A stretch of DNA of 64,000 nt from positions 3,951,001 through 4,015,000 of the forward strand of contig CANUEZ040000196.1 in assembly GCA_948099385.1 (NCBI GenBank), read 5' to 3'. The DNA comes from Fasciola hepatica (taxonomy: Eukaryota; Platyhelminthes; Trematoda; Plagiorchiida; Fasciolidae). The notes under the pieces were generated by a model that did no database searches, was not told the origin of the DNA, and saw only the letters and a program-made list of their open reading frames with translations. Shown here piece by piece: positions 9,695 through 21,978 of the stretch. Made by a program: the position numbers and the translations under genes. Every line of letters begins with the position of its first letter. Within the stretch, counting starts at the first letter, position 1.

Positions 9695-12600
9695 TTGAGA
9701 CCCACATCGGATAGGCTTGTGGTTTGGGTGTTCGACTGTCAATCGTTCACCCCAACCCTTGTTCGTGTCTCCGAGTGGGCTCTGTCCATGTGCAATGCTC
9801 ATGATTCCCTTAGCGGATCAAACCGCTGTACAGTGCTTCCATAATTTTCAATGGTCAGTTCCGTGGTCAAGCTGCATGGAGAATCATATTATACAAATCT
9901 ACTCTGCTACTGCTCTACTGCATTGTATGAGCAATCTGTGTGGATTGTTCATAAGGGAATGCCTTGGTTTTACTTAGGCCCATAAATAGAGAAGTGATGG
10001 AACATAGGATTGGATCGGTGTGCGAGAATTTGGTTGTTACCGTTCAAAGCGAAAGCGAAAGCCGAAGCCAATTTGGGGATTGTGCTATATCATGTAGTGT
10101 ATATGTTGAACAAAGCCTTGAGACCCACATCGGATAGGCTTGTGGTTTGGGTGTTCGACTGTCAATCGTTCACCCCAACCCTTGTTCGTGTCTCCGAGTG
10201 GGTTCTGTCCATGTGCAATGCTCATGATTCCCTTAGCGGATCAAACAGCTGTACAGTGCTTCCATAATTTTCAATGGTCAGTTCAGTGTTCAAGCTGCAT
10301 GGAGAATCATATTATACAAATCTACTCTGCTACTGCTCTATTGCATTGTATGAGCAATCTGTGTGGATTGTTCATAAGGGAATGCCTTGGTTTTACTTAG
10401 GCCCATAAATAGAGAAGTGATGGAACATAGGATTGGATCGGTGTGCGAGAATTTGGTTGTTACCGTTCAAAGCGAAAGCGAAAGCCGAAGCCAATTTGGG
10501 GATTGTGCTATATCATGTAGTGTATATGTTGAACAAAGCGTTGAGACCCATATCGGATAGCCTTGTGGTTTGGGTGTTCGACTGACATTCGTTCACCCCA
10601 ACCCTTGTTCGTGTCTCCGAGTGGGTTCTGTCCATGTGCAATGCTCATGATTCCCTTAGCGGATCAAACAGCTGTACAGTGCTTCCATAATTTTCAATGG
10701 TCAGTTCAGTGTTCAAGCTGCATGGAGAATCATATTATACAAATCTACTCTGCTACTGCTCTATTGCATTGTATGAGCAATCTGTGTGGATTGTTCATAA
10801 GGGAATGCCTTGGTTTTACTTAGGCCCATAAATAGAGAAGTGATGGAACATAGGATTGGATCGGTGTGCGAGAATTTGGTTGTTACCGTTCAAAGCGAAA
10901 GCGAAAGCCGAAGCCAATTTGGGGATTGTGCTATATCATGTAGTGTATATGTTGAACAAAGCGTTCAGACCCATATCGGATAGCCTTGTGGTTTGGGTGT
11001 TCGACTGACATTCGTTCACCCCAACCCTTGTTCGTTTCTCCGAGTGGGCTCTGTCCATGTGCAATGCTCATGATTCCCTTAGCGGATCAAACAGCTGTAC
11101 AGTGCTTCCATAATTTTCAATGGTCAGTTCAGTGTTCAAGCTGCATGGAGAATCATATTATACAAATCTACTCTGCTACTGCTCTATTGCATTGTATGAG
11201 CAATCTGTGTGGATTGTTCATAAGGGAATGCCTTGGTTTTACTTAGGCCCATAAATAGAGAAGTGATGGAACATAGGACTGGATCGGTGTGCGAGAATTT
11301 GGTTGTTACCGTTCAAAGCGAAAGCGAAAGCCGAAGCCAATTTGGGGATTGTGCTATATCATGTAGTGTATATGTTGAACAAAGCGTTCAGACCCATATC
11401 GGATAGCCTTGTGGTTTGGGTGTTCGACTGACATTCGTTCACCCCAACCCTTGTTCGTTTCTCCGAGTGGGCTCTGTCCATGTGCAATGCTCATGATTCC
11501 CTTAGCGGATCAAACAGCTGTACAGTGCTTCCATAATTTTCAATGGTCAGTTCAGTGTTCAAGCTGCATGGAGAATCATATTATACAAATCTACTCTGCT
11601 ACTGCTCTATTGCATTGTATGAGCAATCTGTGTGGATTGTTCATAAGGGAATGCCTTGGTTTTACTTAGGCCCATAAATAGAGAAGTGATGGAACATAGG
11701 ATTGGATCGGTGTGCGAGAATTTGGTTGTTACCGTTCAAAGCGAAAGCGAAAGCCGAAGCCAATTTGGGGATTGTGCTATATCATGTAGTGTATATGTTG
11801 AACAAAGCGTTCAGACCCATATCGGATAGCCTTGTGGTTTGGGTGTTCGACTGACACTCGTTCACCCCAACCCTTGTTCGTGTCTCCGAGTGGGTTCTGT
11901 CCATGTGCAATGCTCATGATTCCCTTAGCGGATCAAACAGCTGTACAGTGCTTCCATAATTTTCAATGGTCAGTTCAGTGTTCAAGCTGCATGGAGAATC
12001 ATATTATACAAATCTACTCTGCTACTGCTCTATTGCGTTCTATGAGAAATCTGTGTGGATTGTTCATAAGGGAATGCCTTGGTTTTACTTAGGCCCACAA
12101 ATAGAGAATTGATGTAAAATGGGATTGGATCGGTGTGCGAGAATTTGGTTGTTACCGTTCAAAGTGAAAGCGAAAGCCGAAGCCAATTTGGGGATTGTGC
12201 TATATCATGTAGTGTATATGTTGAACAAAGCGTTGAGACCCACATCGGATAGGCTTGTGGTTTGGGTGTTCGACTGTCAATCGTTCACCCCAACCCTTGT
12301 TCGTGTCTCCGAGTGGGTTCTGCCCATGTGCAATGCTCATGATTCCCTTAGCGGATCAAACAGCTGTACAGTGCTTCCATAATTTTCAATGGTCAGTTCC
12401 GTGGTCAAGCTGCATGGAGAATCATATTATACAAATCCACTCTGCTACTGCTCTATTGCATTGTATGAGCAATCTGTGTGGATTGTTCATAAGGGAATGC
12501 CTTGGTTTTACTTAGGCCCATAAATAGAGAAGTGATGGAACATAGGATTGGATCGGTGTGCGAGAATTTGGTTGTTACCGTTCAAAGCGAAAGCGAAAGC

Positions 12601-13923
12601 CGAAGCCAATTTGGGGATTGTGCTATATCATGTAGTGTATATGTTGAACAAAGCGTTGAGACCCACATCGGATAGGCTTGTGGTTTGGGTGTTCGACTGT
12701 CAATCGTTCACCCCAACCCTTGTTCGTGTCTCCGAGTGGGCTCTGTCAATGTGCAATGCTCATGATTCCCTTAGCGGATCAAACAGCTGTACAGTGCTTC
12801 CATAATTTTCAATGGTCAGTTCAGTGTTCAAGCTGCATGGAGAATCATATTATACAAATCTACTCTGCTACTGCTCTATTGCATTGTATGAGCAATCTGT
12901 GTGGATTGTTCATAAGGGAATGCCTTGGTTTTACTTAGGCCCATAAATAGAGAAGTGATGGAACATAGGATTGGATCGGTGTGCGAGAATTTGGTTGTTA
13001 CCGTTCAAAGCGAAAGCGAAAGCCGAAGCCAATTTGGGGATTGTGCTATATCATGTAGTGAATATGTTGAACAAAGCGTTGAGACCCATATCGAAAGGGC
13101 TCGTGCTTTGGGTGTTCGACTGACATTCGTTCACCCCAACCCTTGTTCGTTGATCCGAGTGGGTTCTGTCCATGTGCAATGCTCATGATTCCCTTAGCGG
13201 ATCAAACAGCTGTACAGTGCTTCCATAATTTTCAATGGTCAGTTCAGTGTTCAAGCTGCATGGAGAATCATATTATACAAATCTACTCTGCTACTGCTCT
13301 ATTGCGTTCTATGAGCAATCTGTGTGGATTGTTCATAAGGGAATGCCTTGGTTTTACTTAGGCCCATAAATAGAGAAGTGATGGAACATAGGATTGGATC
13401 GGTGTGCGAGAATTTGGTTGTTACCGTTCAAAGCGAAAGCGAAAGCCGAAGCCAATTTGAGGATTGTGCTATATCATGTAGTGTATATGTTGAACAAAGC
13501 GTTCAGACCCATATCGGATAGGCTTGTGGTTTGGGTGGTCGACTGTCAATCGTTCACCCCAACCCTTGTTCGTGTCTCCGAGTGGGTTCTGTCCATGTGC
13601 AATGCTCATGATTCCCTTAGCGGATCAAACAGCTGTACAGTGCTTCCATAATTTTCAATGGTCAGTTCCGTGGTCAAGCTGCATGGAGAATCATATTATA
13701 CAAATCTACTCTGCTACTGCTCTATTGCATTGTATGAGCAATCTGTGTGGATTGTTCATAAGGGAATGCCTTGGTTTTACTTAGGCCCATAAATAGAGAA
13801 GTGATGGAACATAGGATTGGATCGGTGTGCGAGAATTTGGTTGTTACCGTTCAAAGCGAAAGCGAAAGCCGAAGCCAATTTGGGGATTGTGCTATATCAT
13901 GTATTGTATATGTTGAACAAAGC
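9695..13923 (+). repeat. Higher-order block of 10 monomers, copy 2
   Basis: This repeats the ten-monomer block immediately downstream with the same ordered markers (GGACTGGATC near 11277, GATGTAAAATGGG from 12111, TAGTGAATATG near 13058, GGTGGTCGAC near 13536). The match ends at 13923, where copy 1 continues with CCTTG and this copy with CGTTG. The eighth monomer-sized segment differs by reading the normal type A motif near 11880 where copy 1 has CGTTGATCC near 7649. Confidence 0.95.
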
Positions 13924-14792
13924 GTTGAGACCCATATCGAACGGGCTCGTGCTTTGGGTGTTCGACTGACAATCGTTCACCCCAACCCTTGTTCGTGTCT
14001 CCGAGTGGGTTCTGTCCATGTGCAATGCTCATGATTCCCTTAGCGGATCAAACAGCTGTACAGTGCTTCCATAATTTACAATGGTCAGTTCAGTGTTCAA
14101 GGTGCATGGAGAATTATATTATACAAATCTACTCTGCTACTGCTCTATTGCATTGTATGAGCAATCTGTGTGGATTGTTCATAAGGGAATGCCTTGGTTT
14201 TATTTAGGCCCATAAATAGAGAAGTGATGGAACATAGGATTGGATCGGTGTGCGAGAAATTGGTTGTTACCGTTCAAAGCGAAAGCGAAAGCCGAAGCCA
14301 ATTTGGGGATTGTGCTATATCATGTAGTGTATATGTTGAACAAAGCGTTGAGACCCATATCGGATAGCCTTGTGGTTTGGGTGTTCGACTGACAATCGTT
14401 CACCCCAACCCTTGTTCGTGTCTCCGAGTGGGTTCTGTCCATGTGCAATGCTCATGATTCCCTTAGCGGATCAAACAGCTGTACAGTGCTTGCATAATTT
14501 TCAATGGTCAGTTCAGTGTTCAAGCTGCATGGAGAATCATATTATACAAATCTACTCTGCTACTGCTCTATTGCATTGTATGAGCAATCTGTGTGGATTG
14601 TTCATAAGGGAATGCCTTGGTTTTACTTAGGCCCATAAATAGAGAAGTGATGGAACATAGGATTGGATCGGTGTGCGAGAATTTGGTTGTTACCGTTCAA
14701 AGCGAAAGCGAAAGCCGAAGCCAATTTGGGGATTGTGCTATATCATGTAGTGTATATGTTGAACAAAGCGTTGAGACCCATATCGAAAGGGC

Positions 14793-15214
14793 TCGTGCTT
14801 TGGGTGTTCGACTGACATTCGTTCACCCCAACCCTTGTTCGTGTCTCCGAGTGGGTTCTGTCCATGTGCAATGCTCATGATTCCCTTAGCGGATCAAACA
14901 GCTGTACAGTGCTTCCATAATTTTCAATGGTCAGTTCAGTGTTCAAGCTGCATGGAGAATCATATTATACAAATCTACTCTGCTACTGCTCTATTGCATT
15001 GTATGAGCAATCTGTGTGGATTGTTCATAAGGGAATGCCTTGGTTTTACTTAGGCCCATAAATAGAGAAATGATGGAACATGGGATTGGATCGGTGTGCG
15101 AGAATTTGGTTGTTACCGTTCAAACGAAAGCGAAAGCCGAAGCCAATTTGGGGATTGTGCTATATCATGTAGTGTATATGTTGAACAAAGCGTTGAGACC
15201 CATATCGGAGGGGC
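14793..15214 (+). repeat. Monomer u35, 422 bp by one-base deletion in the GA/GC tract
   Basis: The tract reads CAAACGAAAG where others have CAAAGCGAAAG, so a G is missing between 15124 and 15125. The motif is otherwise type A. The same deletion occurs independently or by transfer in the monomer starting at 17329. Confidence 0.9.
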
Positions 15215-16483
15215 TCGTGCTTTGGGTGTTCGATTGACATTCGTTCACCCCAACCCTTGTTCGTGTCTCCGAGTGGGTTCTGTCCATGTGCAATGCTCAT
15301 GATTCCCTTAGCGGATCAAACAGCTGTACAGTGCTTGCATAATTTTCAATGGTCAGTTCAGTGTTCAAGCTGCATGGAGAATCATATTATACAAATCTAC
15401 TCTGCTACTGCTCTATTGCATTGTATGAGCAATCTGTGTGGATTGTTCATAAGGGAATGCCTTGGTTTTACTTAGGCCCATAAATAGAGAAATGATGGAA
15501 CATAGGATTGGATCGGTGTGCGAGAATTTGGTTGTTACCGTTCAAAGCGAAAGCGAAAGCCGAAGCCAATTTGGGGATTGTGCTATATCATGTAGTGTAT
15601 ATGTTGAACAAAGCGTTGAGACCCATATCGGAGGGGCTCGTGCTTTGGGTGTTCGACTGACATTCGTTCACCCCAACCCTTGTTCGTGTCTCCGAGTGGG
15701 CTCTGTCCATGTGCAATGCTCATGATTCCCTTAGCGGATCAAACAGCTGTACAGTGCTTGCATAATTTTCAATGGTCAGTTCAGTGTTCAAGCTGCATGG
15801 AGAATCATATTATACAAATCTACTCTGCTACTGCTCTATTGCATTGTATGAGCAATCTGTGTGGATTGTTCATAAGGGAATGCCTTGGTTTTATTTCGGC
15901 CCATAAATAGAGAAGTGATGGAACATAGGATTGGATCGGTGTGCGAGAATTTGGTTGTTACCGTTCAAAGCGAAAGCGAAAGCCGAAGCCAATTTGGGGA
16001 TTGTGCTATATCATGTAGTGTATATGTTGAACAAAGCGTTGAGACCCATATGGGATAGCCTTGTTGTTTGGGTGTTCGACTGACAATGGTTCACCCCAAC
16101 CCTTGTTCGTGTCTCCGAGCGGGCTCTGTCCACGTGCAATGCTCATGATTCCCTTAGCGGATCAAACAGCTGTACAGTGCTTGCATAATTTTCAATGGTC
16201 AGTTCAGTGTTCAAGCTGCATGGAGAATCATATTATACAAATCTACTCTGCTACTGCTCTATTGCATTGTATGAGCAATCTGTGTGGATTGTTCATAAGG
16301 GAATGCCTTGGTTTTACTTAGGCCCATAAATAGAGAAGTGATGGAACATAGGATTGGATCGGTGTGCGGGAATTTGGTTGTTACCGTTCAAAGCGAAAGC
16401 GAAAGCCGAAGCCAATTTGGGGATTGTGCTATATCATGTAGTGTATATGTTGAACAAAGCGTTGAGGCCCATATCGGATAGCC

Positions 16484-16905
16484 TTGTGGTTTGGGTGTTC
16501 GACTGACATTCGTTCATCCCAACCCTTGTTCTTGTCCCGTGTGGGCTCTGTCCATGTGCAATGCTCATGATTCCCTTAGCGGATCAAACAGCTGTACAGT
16601 GCTTCCATAATTTGCAATGGTCAGTTCAGTGTTCAAGCTGCATGGAGAATCATATTATACAAATCTACTCTGCTACTGCTCTATTGCATTGTATGAGCAA
16701 TCTGTGTGGATTGTTCATAAGGGAATGCCTTCGTTTTACTTAGGCCCATAAATAGAGAAGTGATGGAACATAGGATTGGATCGGTGTGCGAGAATTTGGT
16801 TGTTACCGTTCAAAGCGAAAGCGAAAGCCGAAGCCAATTTGGGGATTGTGCTATATCATGTATTGTATATGTTGAACAAAGCCTTGAGACCCATATCGAA
16901 TGGGC
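16484..16905 (+). repeat. Monomer u39, isolated type B, 422 bp
   Basis: This is the only type B monomer between 3.8 and 29.5 kb. It carries TTCATCCC and TTCTTGTCCCGTGTGGG but follows a GTGGTTTGGG start. It also has TTTGCAATGG and CCTTCGTTTTA. Confidence 0.93.
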
Positions 16906-17328
16906 TCGTGCTTTGGGTGTTCGACTGACATTCGTTCACCCCAACCCTTGTTCGTGTCTCCGAGTGGGTTCTGTCCATGTGCAATGCTCATGATTCCCTT
17001 AGCGGATCAAACAGCTGTACAGTGCTTCCATAATTTTCAATGGTCAGTTCAGTGTTCAAGCTGCATGGAGAATCATATTATACAAATCTACTCTGCTACT
17101 GCTCTATTGCATTGTATGAGCAATCTGTGTGGATTGTTTATAAGGGAATGCCTTGGTTTTACTTAGGCCCATAAATAGAGAAGTGATGGAACATAGGATT
17201 GGATCGGTGTGCGAGAATTTGGTTGTTACCGTTCAAAGCGAAAGCGAAAGCCGAAGCCAATTTGGGGATTGTGCTATATCATGTAGTGTATATGTTGAAC
17301 AAAGCGTTGAGACCCATATCGAATGGGC

Positions 17329-17750
17329 TCGTGCTTTGGGTGTTCGACTGACAATCGTTCACCCCAACCCTTGTTCGTGTCTCCGAGTGGGCTCTGTCCA
17401 TGTGCAATGCTCATGATTCCCTTAGCGGATCAAAAAGCTCTACAGTGCTTCCATAATTTTCAATGGTCAGTTCAGTGTTAAAGCTGCATGGAGAATCATA
17501 TTATACAAATCTACTCTGCTACTGCTCTATTGCATTGTATGAACAATCTGTGTGGATTGTTTATAAGGGAATGCCTTGGTTTTACTTAGGCCCATAAATA
17601 GAGAAGTGATGGAACATAGGATTGGATCGGTGTGCGAGAATTTGGTTGTTACCGTTCAAACGAAAGCGAAAGCCGAAGCCAATTTGGGGATTGTGCTATA
17701 TCATGTAGTGTATATGTTGAACAAAGCGTTGGGGCCCATATGGGATAGCC
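17329..17750 (+). repeat. Monomer u41, 422 bp by one-base deletion
   Basis: A G is missing between 17660 and 17661 in the GA/GC tract. The monomer also has CTCTACAG, GTGTTAAAGC and the GAACAATC / TTTATA form of the stem-loop. Confidence 0.9.
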
Positions 17751-18853
17751 TTGTGGTTTGGGTGTTCGACTGTCAATCGTTCACCCCAACCATTGTTCGT
17801 GTCTCCGAGTGGGCTCTGTCCATGTGCAATGCTCATGATTCCCTTAGCGGATCAAACAGCTGTACAGTGCTTGCATAATTTTCAATGGTCAGTTCAGTGT
17901 TCAAGCTGCATGGAGAATCATATTATACAAATCTACTCTGCTACTGCTCTATTGCATTGTATGAGCAATCTGTGTGGATTGTTCATAAGGGAATGCCTTC
18001 GTTTTACTTAGGCCCATAAATAGAGAAGTGATGGAACATAGGATTGGATCGGTGTGCGAGAATTTGGTTGTTACCGTTCAAAGCGAAAGCGAAAGCCGAA
18101 GCCAATTTGGGGATTGTGCTATATCACGTAGTGTATATGTTGAACAAAGCGTTGAGGCCCATATCGGAGGGGCTCGTGCTTTGGGTGTTCGACTGACAAT
18201 CGTTCACCCCAACCCTTGTTCGTGTCTCCGAGTGGGCTCTGTCCATGTGCAATGCTCATCATTCCCTTAGCGGATCAAACAGCTGTACAGTGCTTGCATA
18301 ATTTTCAATGGTCAGTTCAGTGTTCAAGCTGCATGGAGAATCATATTATACAAATCTACTCTGCTACTGCTCTATTGCATTGTATGAACAATCTGTGTGG
18401 ATTGTTTATAAGGGAATGCCTTGGTTTTACTTAGGCCCATAAATAGAGAAGTGATGGAACATAGGATTGGATCGGTGTGCGAGAATTTGGTTGTTACCGT
18501 TCAAAGCGAAAGCGAAAGCCGAAGCCAATTTGGGGATTGTGCTATATCATGTAGTGTATATGTTGAACAAAGCGTTGAGGCCCATATGGGATAGCCTTGT
18601 GGTTTGGGTGTTCGACTGTCAATCGTTCACCCCAACCATTGTTCGTGTCTCCGAGTGGGTTCTGTCCATGTGCAATGCTCATGATTCCCTTAGCGGATCA
18701 AACAGCTGTACAGTGCTTGCATAATTTTCAATGGTCAGTTCAGTTTTCAAGCTGCATGGAGAATCATATTATACAAATCTACTCTGCTACTGCTCTATTG
18801 CATTGTATGAGCAATCTGTGTGGATTGTTCATAAGGGAATGCCTTGGTTTTAC

Positions 18854-20121
18854 TTAGGCCCATAAATAGAGAAGTGATGGAACATAGGATTGGATCGGTG
18901 TGCGAGAATTTGGTTGTTACCGTTCAAAGCGAAAGCGAAAGCCGAAGCCAATTTGGGGATTGTGCTATATCACGTAGTGTATATGTTGAACAAAGCGTTG
19001 AGGCCCATATCGGAGGGGCTCGTGCTTTGGATGTTCGACTGACAATCGTTCACCCCAACCCTTGTTCGTGTCTCCGAGTGGGTTCTGTCCATGTGCAATG
19101 CTCATGATTCCCTTAGCGGATCAAAAAGCTCTACAGTGCTTCCATAATTTTCAATGGTCAGTTCAGTGTTCAAGCTGCATGGAGAATCATATTATACAAA
19201 TCTACTCTGCTACTGCTCTATTGCATTGTATGAACAATCTGTGTGGATTGTTTATAAGGGAATGCCTTGGTTTTACTTAGGCCCATAAATAGAGAAGTGA
19301 TGGAACATAGGATTGGATCGGTGTGCGAGAATTTGGTTGTTACCGTTCAAAGCGAAAGCGAAAGCCGAAGCCAGTTTGGGGATTGTGCTATATCATGTAG
19401 TGTATATGTTGAACAAAGCGTTGAGGCCCATATGGGATAGCCTTGTGGTTTGGGTGTTCGACTGTCAATCGTTCACCCCAACCATTGTTCGTGTCTCCGA
19501 GTGGGCTCTGTCCATGTGCAATGCTCATGATTCCCTTAGCGGATCAAACAGCTGTACAGTGCTTGCATAATTTTCAATGGTCAGTTCAGTGTTCAAGCTG
19601 CATGGAGAATCATATTATACAAATCTACTCTGCTACTGCTCTATTGCATTGTATGAGCAATCTGTGTGGATTGTTCATAAGGGAATGCCTTGGTTTTACT
19701 TAGGCCCATAAATAGAGAAGTGATGGAACATAGGATTGGATCGGTGTGCGAGAATTTGGTTGTTACCGTTCAAAGCGAAAGCGAAAGCCGAAGCCAATTT
19801 GGGGATTGTGCTATATCACGTAGTGTATATGTTGAACAAACGTTGAGGCCCATATCGGAGGGGCTCGTGCTTTGGGTGTTCGACTGACATTCGTTCACCC
19901 CAACCCTTGTTCGTGTCTCCGAGTGGGCTCCGTCCACGTGCAATGCTCATGATTCCCCTAGCGGATCAAACAGCTGTACAGTGCTTCCATAATTTTCAAT
20001 GGTCAGTTCAGTGTTCAAGCTGCATGGTGAATCATATTATACAAATCTACTCTGCTACTGCTCTATTGCATTGTATGAGCAATCTGTGTGGATTGTTCAT
20101 AAGGGAATGCCTTGGTTTTAT
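18854..20121 (+). repeat. Higher-order block of 3 monomers, copy 1 (1268 bp)
   Basis: The block is repeated directly downstream at offset 1268; the match begins after a mismatch at 18853/20121. Markers are ATCACGTAG, TTTGGATGTTCG, AAAAAGCTCTACAG, GAACAATC, GCCAGTTTGG, CTCCGTCCACGTG, ATTCCCCTAGC and CATGGTGAATC. One monomer (19443-19864) is 422 bp because GAACAAACG at 19840/19841 lacks a G. Confidence 0.95.
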
Positions 20122-21508
20122 TTAGGCCCATAAATAGAGAAGTGATGGAACATAGGATTGGATCGGTGTGCGAGAATTTGGTTGTTACCGTTCAAAGCGA
20201 AAGCGAAAGCCGAAGCCAATTTGGGGATTGTGCTATATCACGTAGTGTATATGTTGAACAAAGCGTTGAGGCCCATATCGGAGGGGCTCGTGCTTTGGAT
20301 GTTCGACTGACAATCGTTCACCCCAACCCTTGTTCGTGTCTCCGAGTGGGTTCTGTCCATGTGCAATGCTCATGATTCCCTTAGCGGATCAAAAAGCTCT
20401 ACAGTGCTTCCATAATTTTCAATGGTCAGTTCAGTGTTCAAGCTGCATGGAGAATCATATTATACAAATCTACTCTGCTACTGCTCTATTGCATTGTATG
20501 AACAATCTGTGTGGATTGTTTATAAGGGAATGCCTTGGTTTTACTTAGGCCCATAAATAGAGAAGTGATGGAACATAGGATTGGATCGGTGTGCGAGAAT
20601 TTGGTTGTTACCGTTCAAAGCGAAAGCGAAAGCCGAAGCCAGTTTGGGGATTGTGCTATATCATGTAGTGTATATGTTGAACAAAGCGTTGAGGCCCATA
20701 TGGGATAGCCTTGTGGTTTGGGTGTTCGACTGTCAATCGTTCACCCCAACCATTGTTCGTGTCTCCGAGTGGGCTCTGTCCATGTGCAATGCTCATGATT
20801 CCCTTAGCGGATCAAACAGCTGTACAGTGCTTGCATAATTTTCAATGGTCAGTTCAGTGTTCAAGCTGCATGGAGAATCATATTATACAAATCTACTCTG
20901 CTACTGCTCTATTGCATTGTATGAGCAATCTGTGTGGATTGTTCATAAGGGAATGCCTTGGTTTTACTTAGGCCCATAAATAGAGAAGTGATGGAACATA
21001 GGATTGGATCGGTGTGCGAGAATTTGGTTGTTACCGTTCAAAGCGAAAGCGAAAGCCGAAGCCAATTTGGGGATTGTGCTATATCACGTAGTGTATATGT
21101 TGAACAAACGTTGAGGCCCATATCGGAGGGGCTCGTGCTTTGGATGTTCGACTGACATTCGTTCACCCCAACCCTTGTTCGTGTCTCCGAGTGGGCTCCG
21201 TCCACGTGCAATGCTCATGATTCCCCTAGCGGATCAAACAGCTGTACAGTGCTTCCATAATTTTCAATGGTCAGTTCAGTGTTCAAGCTGCATGGTGAAT
21301 CATATTATACAAATCTACTCTGCTACTGCTCTATTGCATTGTATGAGCAATCTGTGTGGATTGTTCATAAGGGAATGCCTTGGTTTTATTTAGGCCCATA
21401 AATAGAGAAGTGATGGAACATAGGATTGGATCGGTGTGCGAGAATTTGGTTGTTACCGTTCAAAGCGAAAGCGAAAGCCGAAGCCAATTTGGGGATTGTG
21501 CTATATCA
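20122..21508 (+). repeat. Higher-order block of 3 monomers, copy 2 plus start of a third
   Basis: This repeats the preceding 1268 bp with one difference found (G at 19876, A at 21144). It includes the same one-base deletion at 21108/21109. The match runs 119 bp beyond one period, stopping where ATCACG becomes ATCATG at 21509. Confidence 0.95.
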
Positions 21509-21978
21509 TGTATTGTATATGTTGAACAAAGCGTTGAGACCCATATCAAATTGGCTCGTGCTTTGGGTGTTCGACTGACATTCGTTCACCCCAACCCTTG
21601 TTCGTGTCTCCGAGTGGGTTCTGTCCATGTGCAATGCTCATGATTCCCTTAGCGGATCAAACAGCTGTACAGTGCTTGCATAATTTTCAATGGTCAGTTC
21701 AGTGTTCAAGCTGCATGGAGAATCATATTATACAAATCTACTCTGCTACTGCTCTATTGCATTGTATGAGCAATCTGTGTGGATTGTTCATAAGGGAATG
21801 CCTTGGTTTTACTTAGGCCCATAAATAGAGAAGTGATGGAACATAGGATTGGATCGGTGTGCGAGAATTTGGTTGTTACCGTTCAAAGCGAAAGCGAAAG
21901 CCGAAGCCAATTTGGGGATTGTGCTATATCATGTATTGTATATGTTGAACAAAGCGTTCAGACCCATATCGGATAGCC

